Origin: Hyphomicrobiales bacterium
GTDB lineage: Bacteria; Pseudomonadota; Alphaproteobacteria; Rhizobiales; JACESI01
Length of the DNA: 64,000 bases
NCBI GenBank assembly: GCA_039973685.1
Contig: JBDWKL010000012.1
Location: forward strand, 1 to 64,000
Direction: 5' to 3'
The notes under the pieces are model-generated. The model did no database searches, was not told where the DNA came from, and worked only from the letters and a program-made list of their open reading frames with translations. Positions 34,060-43,415 of this stretch are shown one piece after another. A program made the translations under genes and the position numbers. The first letter of the stretch is position 1. Every line of letters begins with the position of its first letter.

Positions 34060-35335
34060 GCGCGGCCAGCGACAAGGCGACCAGTAACAAAGTCATTGAA
34101 CTGCCAAAACCATAAAAATAGCTGGTTTCCATAAGGTTTGATGACATCACATAAATCACCAAGGTTAGAAACAGCCAAGACAGTTTGAAACGTCGACGCA
34201 CGGCAGCACCTGCCGTATTCAACAGACAGAATAAGAACACGAGAAACAACACAAAACCAACCAAGCCTACCTGAATGATCATGTCGTAGTATCCGTTGTG
34301 AGAATGATTGAGACGGGCAACGAACCCAGGGGCAAGGCGTGCCACAGGACCCGTATCTCCTGTTGACCAGAACGATCCAAAACCAAAGCCCAACAATGGC
34401 CGTTGATTGATCATATCACTGGAAAATGCCCAAATTTCTGTGCGGCTGGTAAGCGTCGGGTCGCCAAATATCGCTTGCGCAAGCGAACTAAAAGTCCAGA
34501 TAAAAGCGGCTTCACCAAAAAAGAACGCAAACAATAAAAATCCAATCGTTACAAAAACGATCAGACCCGACCAGAGCCGCATTTGATGGGCAAAAATAGC
34601 AACACCCAAAGCCGCCGCAGGGGCTAAAAATGCAAGGCCAAGTGATGTTTTGGATTGACTTGCAACGAGCAAGACCAACGTAGCCAACCAAACAAAGCCC
34701 CCGGCAAAACGCCACAAACCACGCCCAAAGGTGATCTTATAAAGCGCCAACAAGGAGGATGTAACCGCAACAAGACCGAGATAGTTTTTTTGCGGATAAA
34801 TACCTTCATGCCCAAGCGGGCCAGCTGGTTTAATCACGACGGCGGCGAGATTGAGCACAACCAAAAACCCTGCAAATAAAAACAAAATATCGAATATTCG
34901 CATCGGTTTCGGCGCACCAAAACAAGCCAACATTATTGACCCGACAATAAAGCATTGAACAACCAAACGGCGCAAACCCACGCCTGCGTAGTCAGACCAT
35001 AAAAGCGAAATTGCAAATACAATGAGGACCGCTAATAGGCCCAATATTGCGGGATCTCGAAAAGGAATAGATATGCGCTTTCCTTGCAGAAAAGTGAGGC
35101 CAAGACTTAAAATAAAAACGAGAGGCAAATAGACACGGTTCAAAAGCGCATTGCTGGATGCATCGGGAGAGGAGGCTATAATGTTCTCAATTAAATTGCC
35201 TTCAACACTGCGCCCATACAAAAGTGGCCAGATCAAAAACGTATAGGCAAGCACCAAAAAGGGAATAGCCGCGAGCAAATGCCCCGCAAGCGATTGGATA
35301 TCAATTTGCCTTTCGTCGTGTTCAGCAACGGCCAT
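34034..35335 (-). CDS. O-antigen ligase / ExoQ-like polymerase
   Basis: About 433 residues, an integral membrane protein with ~11-12 helices and a large periplasmic loop. The family's Wzy_C region shows as FGFGSFWSTGD and LNHSHNGYYDMIIQVGLVGF (His and Asn of the HSHNxY motif). This fold polymerises or ligates undecaprenyl-linked sugars. As the neighbours are exopolysaccharide genes and no LPS core genes are seen, polymerisation (ExoQ-like) is more likely. The ATG at 35335 was chosen; ATG 35362 and TTG 35377 extend the cytoplasmic N-terminus. Confidence 0.82.
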   Translation of the reverse strand: MAVAEHDERQIDIQSLAGHLLAAIPFLVLAYTFLIWPLLYGRSVEGNLIENIIASSPDASSNALLNRVYLPLVFILSLGLTFLQGKRISIPFRDPAILGLLAVLIVFAISLLWSDYAGVGLRRLVVQCFIVGSIMLACFGAPKPMRIFDILFLFAGFLVVLNLAAVVIKPAGPLGHEGIYPQKNYLGLVAVTSSLLALYKITFGRGLWRFAGGFVWLATLVLLVASQSKTSLGLAFLAPAAALGVAIFAHQMRLWSGLIVFVTIGFLLFAFFFGEAAFIWTFSSLAQAIFGDPTLTSRTEIWAFSSDMINQRPLLGFGFGSFWSTGDTGPVARLAPGFVARLNHSHNGYYDMIIQVGLVGFVLFLVFLFCLLNTAGAAVRRRFKLSWLFLTLVIYVMSSNLMETSYFYGFGSSMTLLLVALSLAAREKWEAAE

Positions 35336-35544
35336 ATCAGTTACTATCCAAAACCTCTTCATCTTGTAGGGGTTCAACTAAAATGAATAATCAAAGGAAC
35401 ATAAGATAAGGAATCACGAACAACTCACCTTCATCTTATCAATAGTGCACCCTTCTTAAGAATACATTATGTTTTCTGCGTTATGCTTGAGCCTACTAAA
35501 AACAATAACAAAATTCGCGCGCATACAAGGTTTGAACCCTTCAA

Positions 35545-36342
35545 ATGAACGGGCATGTAAATACGGTTTTGCAATCAGCAATCCAATCAGAAAGCCAGAT
35601 TATTTTTGGTATGCGTTTTGACGCAATCGATAAATATGAAACTTTGGCATTTTTAAACGCGCGGTCTTCCAGCACCCAATTCGGTTACATAGTCACGCCC
35701 AACGTACAGCATGTAGTTGATATGCACCGTGAGGTGACACCTATCGCCATTTACGAGGATGCTCTTTTGTGTCTTTGCGATAGCCAGCCTGTGCGTGCTC
35801 TGGCCTATTTATTAAATGATGTGCCACCACTCGTAACCGGTGCTGATCTAACCGTTTCTCTTTTTGATAATGTCATTCAAGACGGCGATATAATCAGTAC
35901 AATCTGTGCCTCCGAAGAACTCGCAACCTTATTGCGCAAAAAATACCCAAACCTTCATTGGCATATTCATATACCGCCCGCCAATACTGAAGTTGGCACA
36001 CCAGCGTTTGACGCGTGCGTGAAATTTCTGATTGAAACACCCGCCCGCTTTTCCTTCGTTTGTATTGGCGCACCGAAATCTGAAGAAATTTGCCATGCAG
36101 CATATCAGATCAAAGGCACAACCGGCACGGCGATCTGCTCAGGTGCAGCACTTGAATTCTTGGTTGGACTAAAAAGGCGTGCACCACGCATATTCCAAAC
36201 CTTTGGCATTGAATGGACCTATCGTCTTATGAGCGAACCGGGTCGATTGTGGCATCGTTACGCATCCGCCGGCCCAACCTTATTGAAGCTTTTCGCCAAC
36301 GATTTGATGGTGAAATGGCTTCCTTCGAAAAACAGTCGTTAA
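35545..36342 (+). CDS. WecG/TagA/CpsF family glycosyltransferase (GT26)
   Basis: A 265-residue GT26 enzyme. YIVTPNVQHVV near residue 48 and CDSQPVRALAYL near residue 80 are the front motifs; FVCIGAPKSEEI, CSGAALEFLVGLKRRAP and GIEWTYRLMSEPGRLWHRY are the family's C-terminal hallmark. Members transfer ManNAc, ManNAcA or glucose to a lipid-linked acceptor. It probably acts early in the repeat-unit assembly of this locus. It starts 210 bases from the divergent polymerase gene. Confidence 0.88.
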   Translation: MNGHVNTVLQSAIQSESQIIFGMRFDAIDKYETLAFLNARSSSTQFGYIVTPNVQHVVDMHREVTPIAIYEDALLCLCDSQPVRALAYLLNDVPPLVTGADLTVSLFDNVIQDGDIISTICASEELATLLRKKYPNLHWHIHIPPANTEVGTPAFDACVKFLIETPARFSFVCIGAPKSEEICHAAYQIKGTTGTAICSGAALEFLVGLKRRAPRIFQTFGIEWTYRLMSEPGRLWHRYASAGPTLLKLFANDLMVKWLPSKNSR

Positions 36343-36360
36343 CCCGCAAATAGTTTGATC

Positions 36361-37536
36361 ATGGCTGCACCACTTAAAATTCTTCATTTATCGGGTGACT
36401 ACCCCGACCCCATGCGGAAACCAACAACCCAGGCGATAAAGCAAACGATCGCGCATTTAAAGCAATTCGACCATACGGTTATTTCCATGGACCGAAGATC
36501 CAACCCTTTGAAATGCTATTGGGTTGATTGCGGTAAAATTGAAAATGCACGTGTTTTTGCCTACGGCCAATGGGGGCTGAAATTTGGCTTAGGCCTGTTT
36601 TTATCTTTCTTCCTCACGGCTACTTACATTTATCGAAAAATGAATGAGCAAGGGTACAAACCCGATTTGATCCATGCCCATCGCATGACCTTCGATGGCA
36701 TTGCCGCTTATTTTCTCTCAAAGTGGTGGGGTGTTCCCTATGTACTTTCTGTGCGCGCAGAAGTTGAGAGCAAAGTTTTCCGTTTCAAACCACATTACCG
36801 TTGGTTGATGCGAAGGATTGCGCAGAATTCAGGCGCCATTTATTATGTCTCAGCTTTCTATCGCTCAGCCATTGAACGTTTTACTGATGTTGATAAGGCA
36901 AAAGGGCGCCCTTTTCCAAACATCGTAACGAATGCCAAACCTGAAATTGAACCCCAAAGAGCAACACGCGGTTTCGTTTCCATCTTCAATTTTTCGATCT
37001 ACCGGAAGAAGGGCCTTTTAAGACTTCTTCCCGCCTTTGCAAAAGCAGCAAATCGTTATCCAGAAATGACGCTTGATCTTATTGGACAAGGCAGCCCTCA
37101 AGACGTAAAAAAGATAGAAAAACTAGTTGAAGAACACGGCCTTTCAGACAAAGTAACCATAGTCGGCAAGCTAAACCACACCGAACTAATTGAACGTATA
37201 CCAACTTACCGCGCCATGGTTTTACCAAGTCACAATGAGACATTTGGCATGGTCTATACGGAAGCTATGTTTGCCGGAGTGCCCATCCTTTACAGTAAAA
37301 ACAGCGGCATTGATGGTTATCTCGATGGACTGAATTCTGGCGTGGGCGTTGATCCAAATAATCGCTTAGAAATTTCAAAAGCGTTGCACACATTGTGGCA
37401 TAATCACGCAAGTTTTCGACACGCTATGAAAACCCAAAGTGCAGAAATATACCAACGGTTTGACCCGCAATTTCATATTGCGTTTTATGAAGCGGATGCC
37501 CGCGCTTTGGTCGAATTACAAAGAACAAAAAAATGA
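36361..37536 (+). CDS. Glycosyltransferase family 4
   Basis: About 391 residues, a GT-B enzyme. The N-terminal domain contains ILHLSGDYPDP and DLIHAHRMTFDGIAAYFLSK. The C-terminal donor domain has LLPAFAKAANRYPEMTLDLIGQG and the nucleotide-sugar motif ALPSHNETFGMVYTEAMFAG with the E-x7-E pair (read here as VLPSHNETFGMVYTEA). It would add a sugar to the repeat unit from the cytoplasmic side. The ATG at 36361 was preferred over a TTG two codons upstream. Its stop overlaps the next ATG (ATGA). Confidence 0.88.
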   Translation: MAAPLKILHLSGDYPDPMRKPTTQAIKQTIAHLKQFDHTVISMDRRSNPLKCYWVDCGKIENARVFAYGQWGLKFGLGLFLSFFLTATYIYRKMNEQGYKPDLIHAHRMTFDGIAAYFLSKWWGVPYVLSVRAEVESKVFRFKPHYRWLMRRIAQNSGAIYYVSAFYRSAIERFTDVDKAKGRPFPNIVTNAKPEIEPQRATRGFVSIFNFSIYRKKGLLRLLPAFAKAANRYPEMTLDLIGQGSPQDVKKIEKLVEEHGLSDKVTIVGKLNHTELIERIPTYRAMVLPSHNETFGMVYTEAMFAGVPILYSKNSGIDGYLDGLNSGVGVDPNNRLEISKALHTLWHNHASFRHAMKTQSAEIYQRFDPQFHIAFYEADARALVELQRTKK

Positions 37537-38666
37537 CGCGCTTTGAGTATGGCCCATGGACGATAACCACAACCCAAGATGCTCATTCCCTTGAAACCGA
37601 ATGGCGTGCCCTTGAAGAAGAAGCGGGTGGGTTTATCTCTGGCTTTCAACGCTTTGATTGGGTCGCTCCGCTTTATAAAAATCTTTATCAAGACGAAGAA
37701 GCAAAACCGCTCATTGTTTGTTTTACAAACACACAAAGTGGCGCCTTAGAAATGCTTTGGCCGCTTGCTTTAGAAAAGCGTTCGGTCTTCGGTTTTCTTT
37801 CGACGTTAAGCCTTCGCTTTGCCGATCGCCGTTTGAGCGATTACTGTGTTCCTATTGTTGCCAGCAATATCGCAAAAAACATCCCAGCTTCGTTGATATT
37901 GGACGCGCTTCGCCAAGCCGCACCGCAAGCTGATTTAATTCACTTCGACAAATGGATTGGTGGAGAAGCAGAAGCATTCACTCAACTAAACGCCAGCCCG
38001 TTTTGCTTTCCCTATCATGTTCACGCCTATAGAATGCCACTTAGCCTTGAACCAACGGAGATTGCCAGCACGCACTTTTTTAGCAATCACCGTCGTAAAT
38101 TAAAAAAACTCAACAAGATGGCGCCTGTTAGTGTTCTTAGGCAAGAGGCTGGAGAAATCTCGCCAGAAAATTTGCATTTGTTCTTCGATTGGCGGCGTGC
38201 ACGGTTTGCAAAACTTGGTCGGGATGATGCATTTGCCAATGAAAAGATTTTGCAATTTTATGAAGACGTCGCTTTAGGCAAAACCGCGCAGGCTGTCGCG
38301 AGACTTACCATTTTCAAAGTTGGTGACGATATCGCAAGCATTGCTTTTGGCATCTTGGCAGAAAACAGTTTTTACGGCCTTGCCAGCGCTATTAACGCCG
38401 ATCAATTTTATAAATTTTCACCAGCCATTTTACTGTCGCTCGAAGATATCAAACATTGTCGCGAAGCAGGCTTTGAATACTTCGACTTCACTCTGGGTGA
38501 TGAAAGCTACAAATTTCACTTCCAAGTGGAGAAGCGCATGTTAAGCGAAATCCACTACCCAATTACTTGGCGCGGACAGGCCAGCTATCAATTACGGAAG
38601 CTGAAACAGCTTGTACGCAAATACCCGCGTCTCTTGGCCTTCACAAAGAGAATTCGCGGTAAGTAA
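37533..38666 (+). CDS. FemAB/BioF2-like GNAT acyltransferase (CelD-like)
   Basis: A 377-residue protein of the BioF2-like acetyltransferase group found in exopolysaccharide loci. The core is visible as STHFFSNHRRKLKKLNKM, LFFDWRRARFAKLGRDD, IASIAFGILAENSFYGLASAINADQFYKFSPAILLSLEDI and YFDFTLGDESYKFHFQ. It may transfer an acyl group, for example acetyl or an aminoacyl residue, to a sugar of the repeat unit. It is coupled to the GT4 gene (ATGA). Confidence 0.82.
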   Translation: MTRFEYGPWTITTTQDAHSLETEWRALEEEAGGFISGFQRFDWVAPLYKNLYQDEEAKPLIVCFTNTQSGALEMLWPLALEKRSVFGFLSTLSLRFADRRLSDYCVPIVASNIAKNIPASLILDALRQAAPQADLIHFDKWIGGEAEAFTQLNASPFCFPYHVHAYRMPLSLEPTEIASTHFFSNHRRKLKKLNKMAPVSVLRQEAGEISPENLHLFFDWRRARFAKLGRDDAFANEKILQFYEDVALGKTAQAVARLTIFKVGDDIASIAFGILAENSFYGLASAINADQFYKFSPAILLSLEDIKHCREAGFEYFDFTLGDESYKFHFQVEKRMLSEIHYPITWRGQASYQLRKLKQLVRKYPRLLAFTKRIRGK

Positions 38667-38720
38667 ATGTTGATAATTTTATATTAACTATAAAGATCAA
38701 TTAGGATAGTGAGCTAAACC

Positions 38721-40298
38721 GTGTTTCGCAGAAAAGAAAAAGAACCGATTGAAGAGTGGAGGCGATTGCTAAGATCAGCCGACTCCTATGCTCGTCGGAA
38801 TAACTCTGCGCCACGAGAAAAGCGCCTTGAACCAAAACCTGAACACACCCCTCATCAAGCGCCTGCCTACGATTTGCCAGCAAATGCCTTAGCAAGTGAT
38901 ATTGCAGGTACAAGCTCGGCGATCTGGCAAAACAAGTCTTATGTCATCATAACCACCCTATGCTTTACCGTGCTTGCTACATTGGTTGCATTTTTGTTGC
39001 CCCAATCATTTGAAGCAACAAACCAAATCTTCATTGATCCACGCAGCAAAGCGCTCATCGAAGAAGAAATTGTGCCGACAGGCCTCGGGCGCTCGAGTAT
39101 TGGCGGTGACTTGCTGTTGTTGGATTCACAAATTGCGATCATTCAATCTGATCGGGTTTTACGCGAAACATTGCAAAAAGAAATTGATGCCGGTCGCTTG
39201 GATGCAGGCGCTGATGGCAAACCAGATTTTCTCATGGTCGACAGTTTGCGCAAATCCTTGAAAGTTGGGCGATCTGGTAATTCTTATGTTGTTGGCATCA
39301 CTGTGCGTGACCCAAGTCCTACTGGTGCCGCGCGAATCGCAAACAGTATTGTTTCAACTTACATTGCTCAACAATCCGATAACCGTACAGATGTAACGCG
39401 GGAAACCACCTCCGCATTAGAAGCCCGCGTTGAGAACCTTCGCAACGGTGTACGACAAGCAGAAGCGCGTGTTGAAGCCTATCGCGCTGAAAACAACCTT
39501 ATCGAAATCGCGGGTACGGGCACGAGCACTGGAACAGACATCGCAGGTGCATCTGACCGTCTGCTCAATGATGAACAATTGCGCAACCTCAACACGCGGC
39601 TGGTTGATGCTAAAGCCGATATGCTGGAGGCAGAAGCAAACTACGAAGCACTGCGACGTGCATCCGCAACAAATAGTCTGGCTGGCGCAACTGCGGAAGC
39701 GCTCGCCTCACCAGTTCTTGGCAATTTGCGCAGCCAACTTGCTATTGCAAGTAGTGCTCTTGCAAATGCAGAAGGAAGCCTCGGGTCGCGCCATCCTCGC
39801 CTTGGCGCTTTGCGGACAGAAGTTGCAAGCATTCAACGCTCTATCAAAAATGAAATCGGCCGCTTTTTTAATGCCGCAAAATCACGCCGCGATGTTGCGC
39901 GCAAAAACCTCCAGTCCCTCGAAGGCTTGCTCGCGCAACTTACACGGTCATCATTGAGCGATAGCAAAGCATTGGTGCAATTGCGTGAACTGGAGCGTGA
40001 AGCAGCTTCACAGCGCGAAGTATTCCAAGCTTTACAATTAAGAGCAAAGCAATCAGGCGAACAAGAAACCCTCTCAAACGATAGCACTCGTGTTATTTCA
40101 CAAGCGATACCACCAATTTTCGCAGCCTTCCCTAACAAGAAACTATTCGTAGCAGGCGGGCTATTTTTGGGTCTCACTTTCGGTATTTTACTGGCTTGGT
40201 TGATTGCAATATTCTCAGCATCAAAAGCACATAAATTTACACCTCGGCCCCATAATCACCGAAATAAAAACCAGCCTCAGCAAAGCCAGTGGTCCTAA
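38721..40298 (+). CDS. GumC/Wzz-like polysaccharide co-polymerase, no kinase domain
   Basis: A 525-residue chain-length or export protein. After a basic 80-residue cytoplasmic region come a membrane segment (YVIITTLCFTVLATLVAFLLP) and the Wzz domain (FEATNQIFIDPRSKALIEEE). A long periplasmic coiled coil follows (residues ~230-430, e.g. ALEARVENLRNGVRQAEARVEAY), then a second membrane helix near 480. The BY-kinase domain of ExoP-type proteins is absent, so a separate kinase, or none, would regulate it. The start is GTG. It is the last gene of the locus in view. Confidence 0.85.
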   Translation: MFRRKEKEPIEEWRRLLRSADSYARRNNSAPREKRLEPKPEHTPHQAPAYDLPANALASDIAGTSSAIWQNKSYVIITTLCFTVLATLVAFLLPQSFEATNQIFIDPRSKALIEEEIVPTGLGRSSIGGDLLLLDSQIAIIQSDRVLRETLQKEIDAGRLDAGADGKPDFLMVDSLRKSLKVGRSGNSYVVGITVRDPSPTGAARIANSIVSTYIAQQSDNRTDVTRETTSALEARVENLRNGVRQAEARVEAYRAENNLIEIAGTGTSTGTDIAGASDRLLNDEQLRNLNTRLVDAKADMLEAEANYEALRRASATNSLAGATAEALASPVLGNLRSQLAIASSALANAEGSLGSRHPRLGALRTEVASIQRSIKNEIGRFFNAAKSRRDVARKNLQSLEGLLAQLTRSSLSDSKALVQLRELEREAASQREVFQALQLRAKQSGEQETLSNDSTRVISQAIPPIFAAFPNKKLFVAGGLFLGLTFGILLAWLIAIFSASKAHKFTPRPHNHRNKNQPQQSQWS

Positions 40299-40353
40299 GG
40301 GCAAATCCTACAAAAACAGATCAAAGCAAATGGACCAAAGCGAGGGATGTTGC

Positions 40354-41103
40354 TCATGCAACCGCTTGATCATTCCAAGTAAGGCGCTTTGATAAGCCCG
40401 ATGCCAATTGAATAAGTTCGCGACCAATCATCTCGCGAAATTCTGGCTTAAATACGCGCACCGACCCCGTTGCACCGATTGACATATTGGCACCAGATCC
40501 CGTTTTACTGAGAGGGGCTGCAACGGAGCACATGCCCCGTTCTATTTCCTCAACGCATTGTGCATAGCCACGATTTCTAATTGTTTCAAATTCCAAATCT
40601 AAGGCTTCTGGTTCGGTGAGCGTATATTCCGTGTAAGCTTTCAACCGTCCATCAAGTTTCATTTCTGAAAGCAGTGTCGGCGAAAAGGCCGCAACCGCTT
40701 TTGAGCAAGAGCACGCATGCAATGGACGTTTGCCTAAGCCGGGGTGCAAATAGGAAGCACCTGTCTCAGGCGTCTCCACATGAATGATTTCCACGGACTG
40801 TCCCCGTAGGCGTGACAAGAAAAACGCCGCGCCATGGTCATTGGCAGCTTGTTTTAAAACAGGCGCAATGACATCGAGGAGAAGTTGGTCCGACTGGCCA
40901 GCATCCGTGATCAATTTCAAACGAGTTCCAAGCGCAAAGCGTCCTTTGCCAACAGGGTCTAACAATCCAGTGCCGACAAGGTCTTGCACCAATCGGTAGG
41001 CCGACGGTTTGGGCAAATCAGAATTGGCGCAGATATCAGCGACGGTCACATCACCCTTCTGGCCAACAAATTCGAGAATAAAGATTAAGCGTTCTAAGTG
41101 CAT
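40354..41103 (-). CDS. IclR family transcriptional regulator
   Basis: A 249-residue regulator. The N-terminal winged helix contains VTVADICANSDLPKPSAYRLVQDLVG, and the C-terminal effector domain GKRPLHACSCSKAVAAF and EEIERGMCSVAAPLSKTG, the usual IclR signature. It is divergent from the methanethiol oxidase operon, with 73 bases between them, and the palindrome TCTCA-TATTG-TGAGA sits just before its start. Local control of that operon by a sulfur- or acid-type metabolite is likely; the ligand is unknown. Confidence 0.9.
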   Translation of the reverse strand: MHLERLIFILEFVGQKGDVTVADICANSDLPKPSAYRLVQDLVGTGLLDPVGKGRFALGTRLKLITDAGQSDQLLLDVIAPVLKQAANDHGAAFFLSRLRGQSVEIIHVETPETGASYLHPGLGKRPLHACSCSKAVAAFSPTLLSEMKLDGRLKAYTEYTLTEPEALDLEFETIRNRGYAQCVEEIERGMCSVAAPLSKTGSGANMSIGATGSVRVFKPEFREMIGRELIQLASGLSKRLTWNDQAVA

Positions 41104-41107
41104 GATT

Positions 41108-41122
41108 TCTCATATTGTGAGA
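41108..41122. promoter_or_regulatory. Candidate IclR operator
   Basis: TCTCA-TATTG-TGAGA is a perfect inverted repeat in the gap between the iclR-type gene and the methanethiol oxidase gene, five bases from the regulator's start. A TATAAT hexamer lies at 41133-41138. The position fits autoregulation and control of the divergent operon. Confidence 0.5.
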
Positions 41123-41176
41123 TTTTAGTTTTTATAATATAAGAATACTGCAGATATTCAAGGGAGGAACTTTGAA

Positions 41177-42532
41177 ATGGCCGAAGCATGTTGTGGACCA
41201 GGTTATGCCAATCCAGCAGAAGCGATGGCGGCACCTCGTGAGAAGCTCCTTTATACAATTGCCATATACACAGGCACGGGCATTCAAAAACCTGATTATC
41301 TTGCAACCGTAGACGCTGATCCTGATAGTCCAACCTATTCAAAAGTCATCCATCGGCTAGAAATGCCAGGCATTGGCGATGAACTGCATCATATGGGCTG
41401 GAATGCTTGTTCTTCGTGTCATGATGATAGTTCGATGGCACGCAAATATTTGCTCGTCCCCGGTGTTCGCTCCAACAATATCCATGTGGTGGATACGGCA
41501 ACCGATCCTTACGCGCCGAGATTGCATAAGGTGATTGATGGTGCTGAGATCAAAGCGAAGGCTAATCTATCTGGGCCGCACACGGTGCATTGTCTGGGGT
41601 CAGAAATCATCATCTCCTTCCTTGGCGATGCCATGGGCGAAGCGCCCGGTGGTTATCTGCATCTCAACAAAGATTTTGAGATTGTTGGCCGCTGGGAAGA
41701 AACCATGGGCGACATCCCGTTCAGCTACGATTTTTGGTATCAACCGCGCCACAATGTGATGGTGAGTTCTGAATGGGCAGCCCCCAATACGTTCATGCCA
41801 GGCTTTGATCTTGAAGAAGTGGGGCACCTTAAATATGGCCGCCGTCTCCACATTTGGGACTTTGAAGCACGCAAACCTGTTGAGACCCTGTATCTTGGCG
41901 AAGACGGCCTTATTCCGCTGGAAGTGAAATTTCTCCATGACCCAGACAGCACCCACGGTTTTTGTGGCGCTGCATTGAGCGCAAATGTGATCCATTTTTG
42001 GAAATCAGACGCGGGCAAGTGGGAATGGGAAAAAATCATCGACGTTGAAAACGAACCGCATCCTGAATGGCCAATTCCAGTGCCCGGTGTGATGTCTGCC
42101 ATTTTGGTGTCGATGGATGATAAATACCTCTATCTCAACAACTGGCTGCACGGCGACATGCGCCAGTATGATATTAGTGACCCGCATAATCCTGTTTTAA
42201 CAGGCCAAGTCTGGATGGGCGGTTTGCTTGGTAAGGCGCCTGAGGTGAACGGGGCAAAGGTCGCAGGCGGCCCGCAAATGTATCAGCTCTCCCTTGATGG
42301 AAAGCGGCTTTATGTGACGACCTCTTTGTTCTCCACATGGGACAATCAATTCTATCCCGAAATTCGCACTCAAGGCGGGGTTATGTTGATGATTGATTGC
42401 GATGTTGAAAATGGCGGCATGAAGATCAACGAAGATTTCATTGTGGACTTTGGCAAAGAACCAAACGGCCCAAGCCGCTGCCATGAAACCCGTTACCCAG
42501 GTGGTGATTGCACGAGTGATATCTGGTTATGA
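41177..42532 (+). CDS. mtoX: Methanethiol oxidase, SBP56 (selenium-binding protein) family
   Basis: A 451-residue protein of the SBP56 family. Recognisable blocks are LHHMGWNACSSCHDD (CxxC), KYLLVPGVRSNNIHVVD, GPHTVHCLGSE, SYDFWYQPRHNVMVSSEW and HDPDSTHGFCGAALS, with PSRCHETRYPGGDC at the end. The family's bacterial members oxidise methanethiol to formaldehyde, H2S and H2O2 with copper; the histidines in these blocks are the likely metal ligands. There is no obvious signal peptide. GGGAGGAAC gives a strong ribosome site. The stop overlaps the ferredoxin start (ATGA), and the MBL protein downstream could dispose of the sulfide product. Confidence 0.85.
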   Translation: MAEACCGPGYANPAEAMAAPREKLLYTIAIYTGTGIQKPDYLATVDADPDSPTYSKVIHRLEMPGIGDELHHMGWNACSSCHDDSSMARKYLLVPGVRSNNIHVVDTATDPYAPRLHKVIDGAEIKAKANLSGPHTVHCLGSEIIISFLGDAMGEAPGGYLHLNKDFEIVGRWEETMGDIPFSYDFWYQPRHNVMVSSEWAAPNTFMPGFDLEEVGHLKYGRRLHIWDFEARKPVETLYLGEDGLIPLEVKFLHDPDSTHGFCGAALSANVIHFWKSDAGKWEWEKIIDVENEPHPEWPIPVPGVMSAILVSMDDKYLYLNNWLHGDMRQYDISDPHNPVLTGQVWMGGLLGKAPEVNGAKVAGGPQMYQLSLDGKRLYVTTSLFSTWDNQFYPEIRTQGGVMLMIDCDVENGGMKINEDFIVDFGKEPNGPSRCHETRYPGGDCTSDIWL

Positions 42533-42897
42533 GCGAGACCTACACCATCACAATCGCCAACCGCGAAAATGCGACCCACAGGGTCGATGCCCGCCGTCCC
42601 TTGCTTGATAGTCTGCGAGACGAAGGCGTCGATCTCCCCTACGGCTGCAAATATGGCGGCTGCATTACCTGTGCTGCCAAATTGACCGTTGGTGAGGTCG
42701 ATCAACGCCGACAAGTAGCCCTTAACAACCGACAGATAAACAACGGCTACGTGGTGTTGTGCGTCGCGCGTCCCGTGTCTGATTGCACGCTTGAAATTGG
42801 CGTTGAAAGTCATGACAAACTTTACCGCAACCCCTTTCTTGATCCCCTTGAAGCGCATGAGCTGAAAGCGGATATTGCAACGCCCAAGGAGGCTTAA
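42529..42897 (+). CDS. [2Fe-2S] plant-type ferredoxin
   Basis: A 122-residue ferredoxin. PYGCKYGGCITCAAKL followed by YVVLCVARP supplies the four cysteines in the C-x4-C-x2-C-xn-C arrangement. It overlaps the methanethiol oxidase gene by four bases, and the CoA-binding protein starts directly after its stop. It probably serves as electron carrier for an oxygenase or desulfurising enzyme of the same pathway. Confidence 0.88.
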   Translation: MSETYTITIANRENATHRVDARRPLLDSLRDEGVDLPYGCKYGGCITCAAKLTVGEVDQRRQVALNNRQINNGYVVLCVARPVSDCTLEIGVESHDKLYRNPFLDPLEAHELKADIATPKEA

Positions 42898-43362
42898 ATG
42901 CCACAAGCCGATATTGATCATCGTTATGATTATTCGTCAGAGTATTTGGCGGAAATTTTGCGTTCGGTTAAAACTATTGCCATGGTGGGTGCCAGCGGTG
43001 ACAAGACCAAATTCAGCTATGGCGTCCTGCGCGTTTTACATGAAACGGGTTATGAAATTTTGCCCGTCAATCCAAATCCGAAATTGACTGAGATACGCGG
43101 CCTAAAGGTCTACCACTCCCTTCAAGAAATTGATCGTCCTGTAGATATGGTCGACGTTTTCAGACCTAAAGAAGAGTTTCATACGATTGCGGAGCAAGCA
43201 ATCGAGATTGGCGCCAAGGTGCTTTGGGGCCAAATTGGGGTCTATGATGACAAGGCTGCAAAGCTTGCTGAAGCGGCTGGTTTAAAAGTTGTCATGGACC
43301 GATGTCCGAAAATTGAATTGTTTCGCCCGTTCTGGAAACCTAGATTAGATTTAGCAATCTAA
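42898..43362 (+). CDS. CoA-binding domain protein (YccU-like)
   Basis: A 154-residue Rossmann-fold protein. AMVGASGDKTKFSYGVLRVLHETGYEILPVNPN is the CoA-binding signature of the succinyl-CoA synthetase alpha-like fold, followed by VDMVDVFRPKEEF and VLWGQIGVYDD. No catalytic histidine of the synthetases is seen. Function is unknown; small members bind CoA or act in sulfur-linked acyl-CoA metabolism. It begins immediately after the ferredoxin stop. Confidence 0.85.
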   Translation: MPQADIDHRYDYSSEYLAEILRSVKTIAMVGASGDKTKFSYGVLRVLHETGYEILPVNPNPKLTEIRGLKVYHSLQEIDRPVDMVDVFRPKEEFHTIAEQAIEIGAKVLWGQIGVYDDKAAKLAEAAGLKVVMDRCPKIELFRPFWKPRLDLAI

Positions 43363-43415
43363 CTTGATTGCACCAATAGGGGGCAACAAACTCAAGAACT
43401 ATTGAGGAAGATAGC

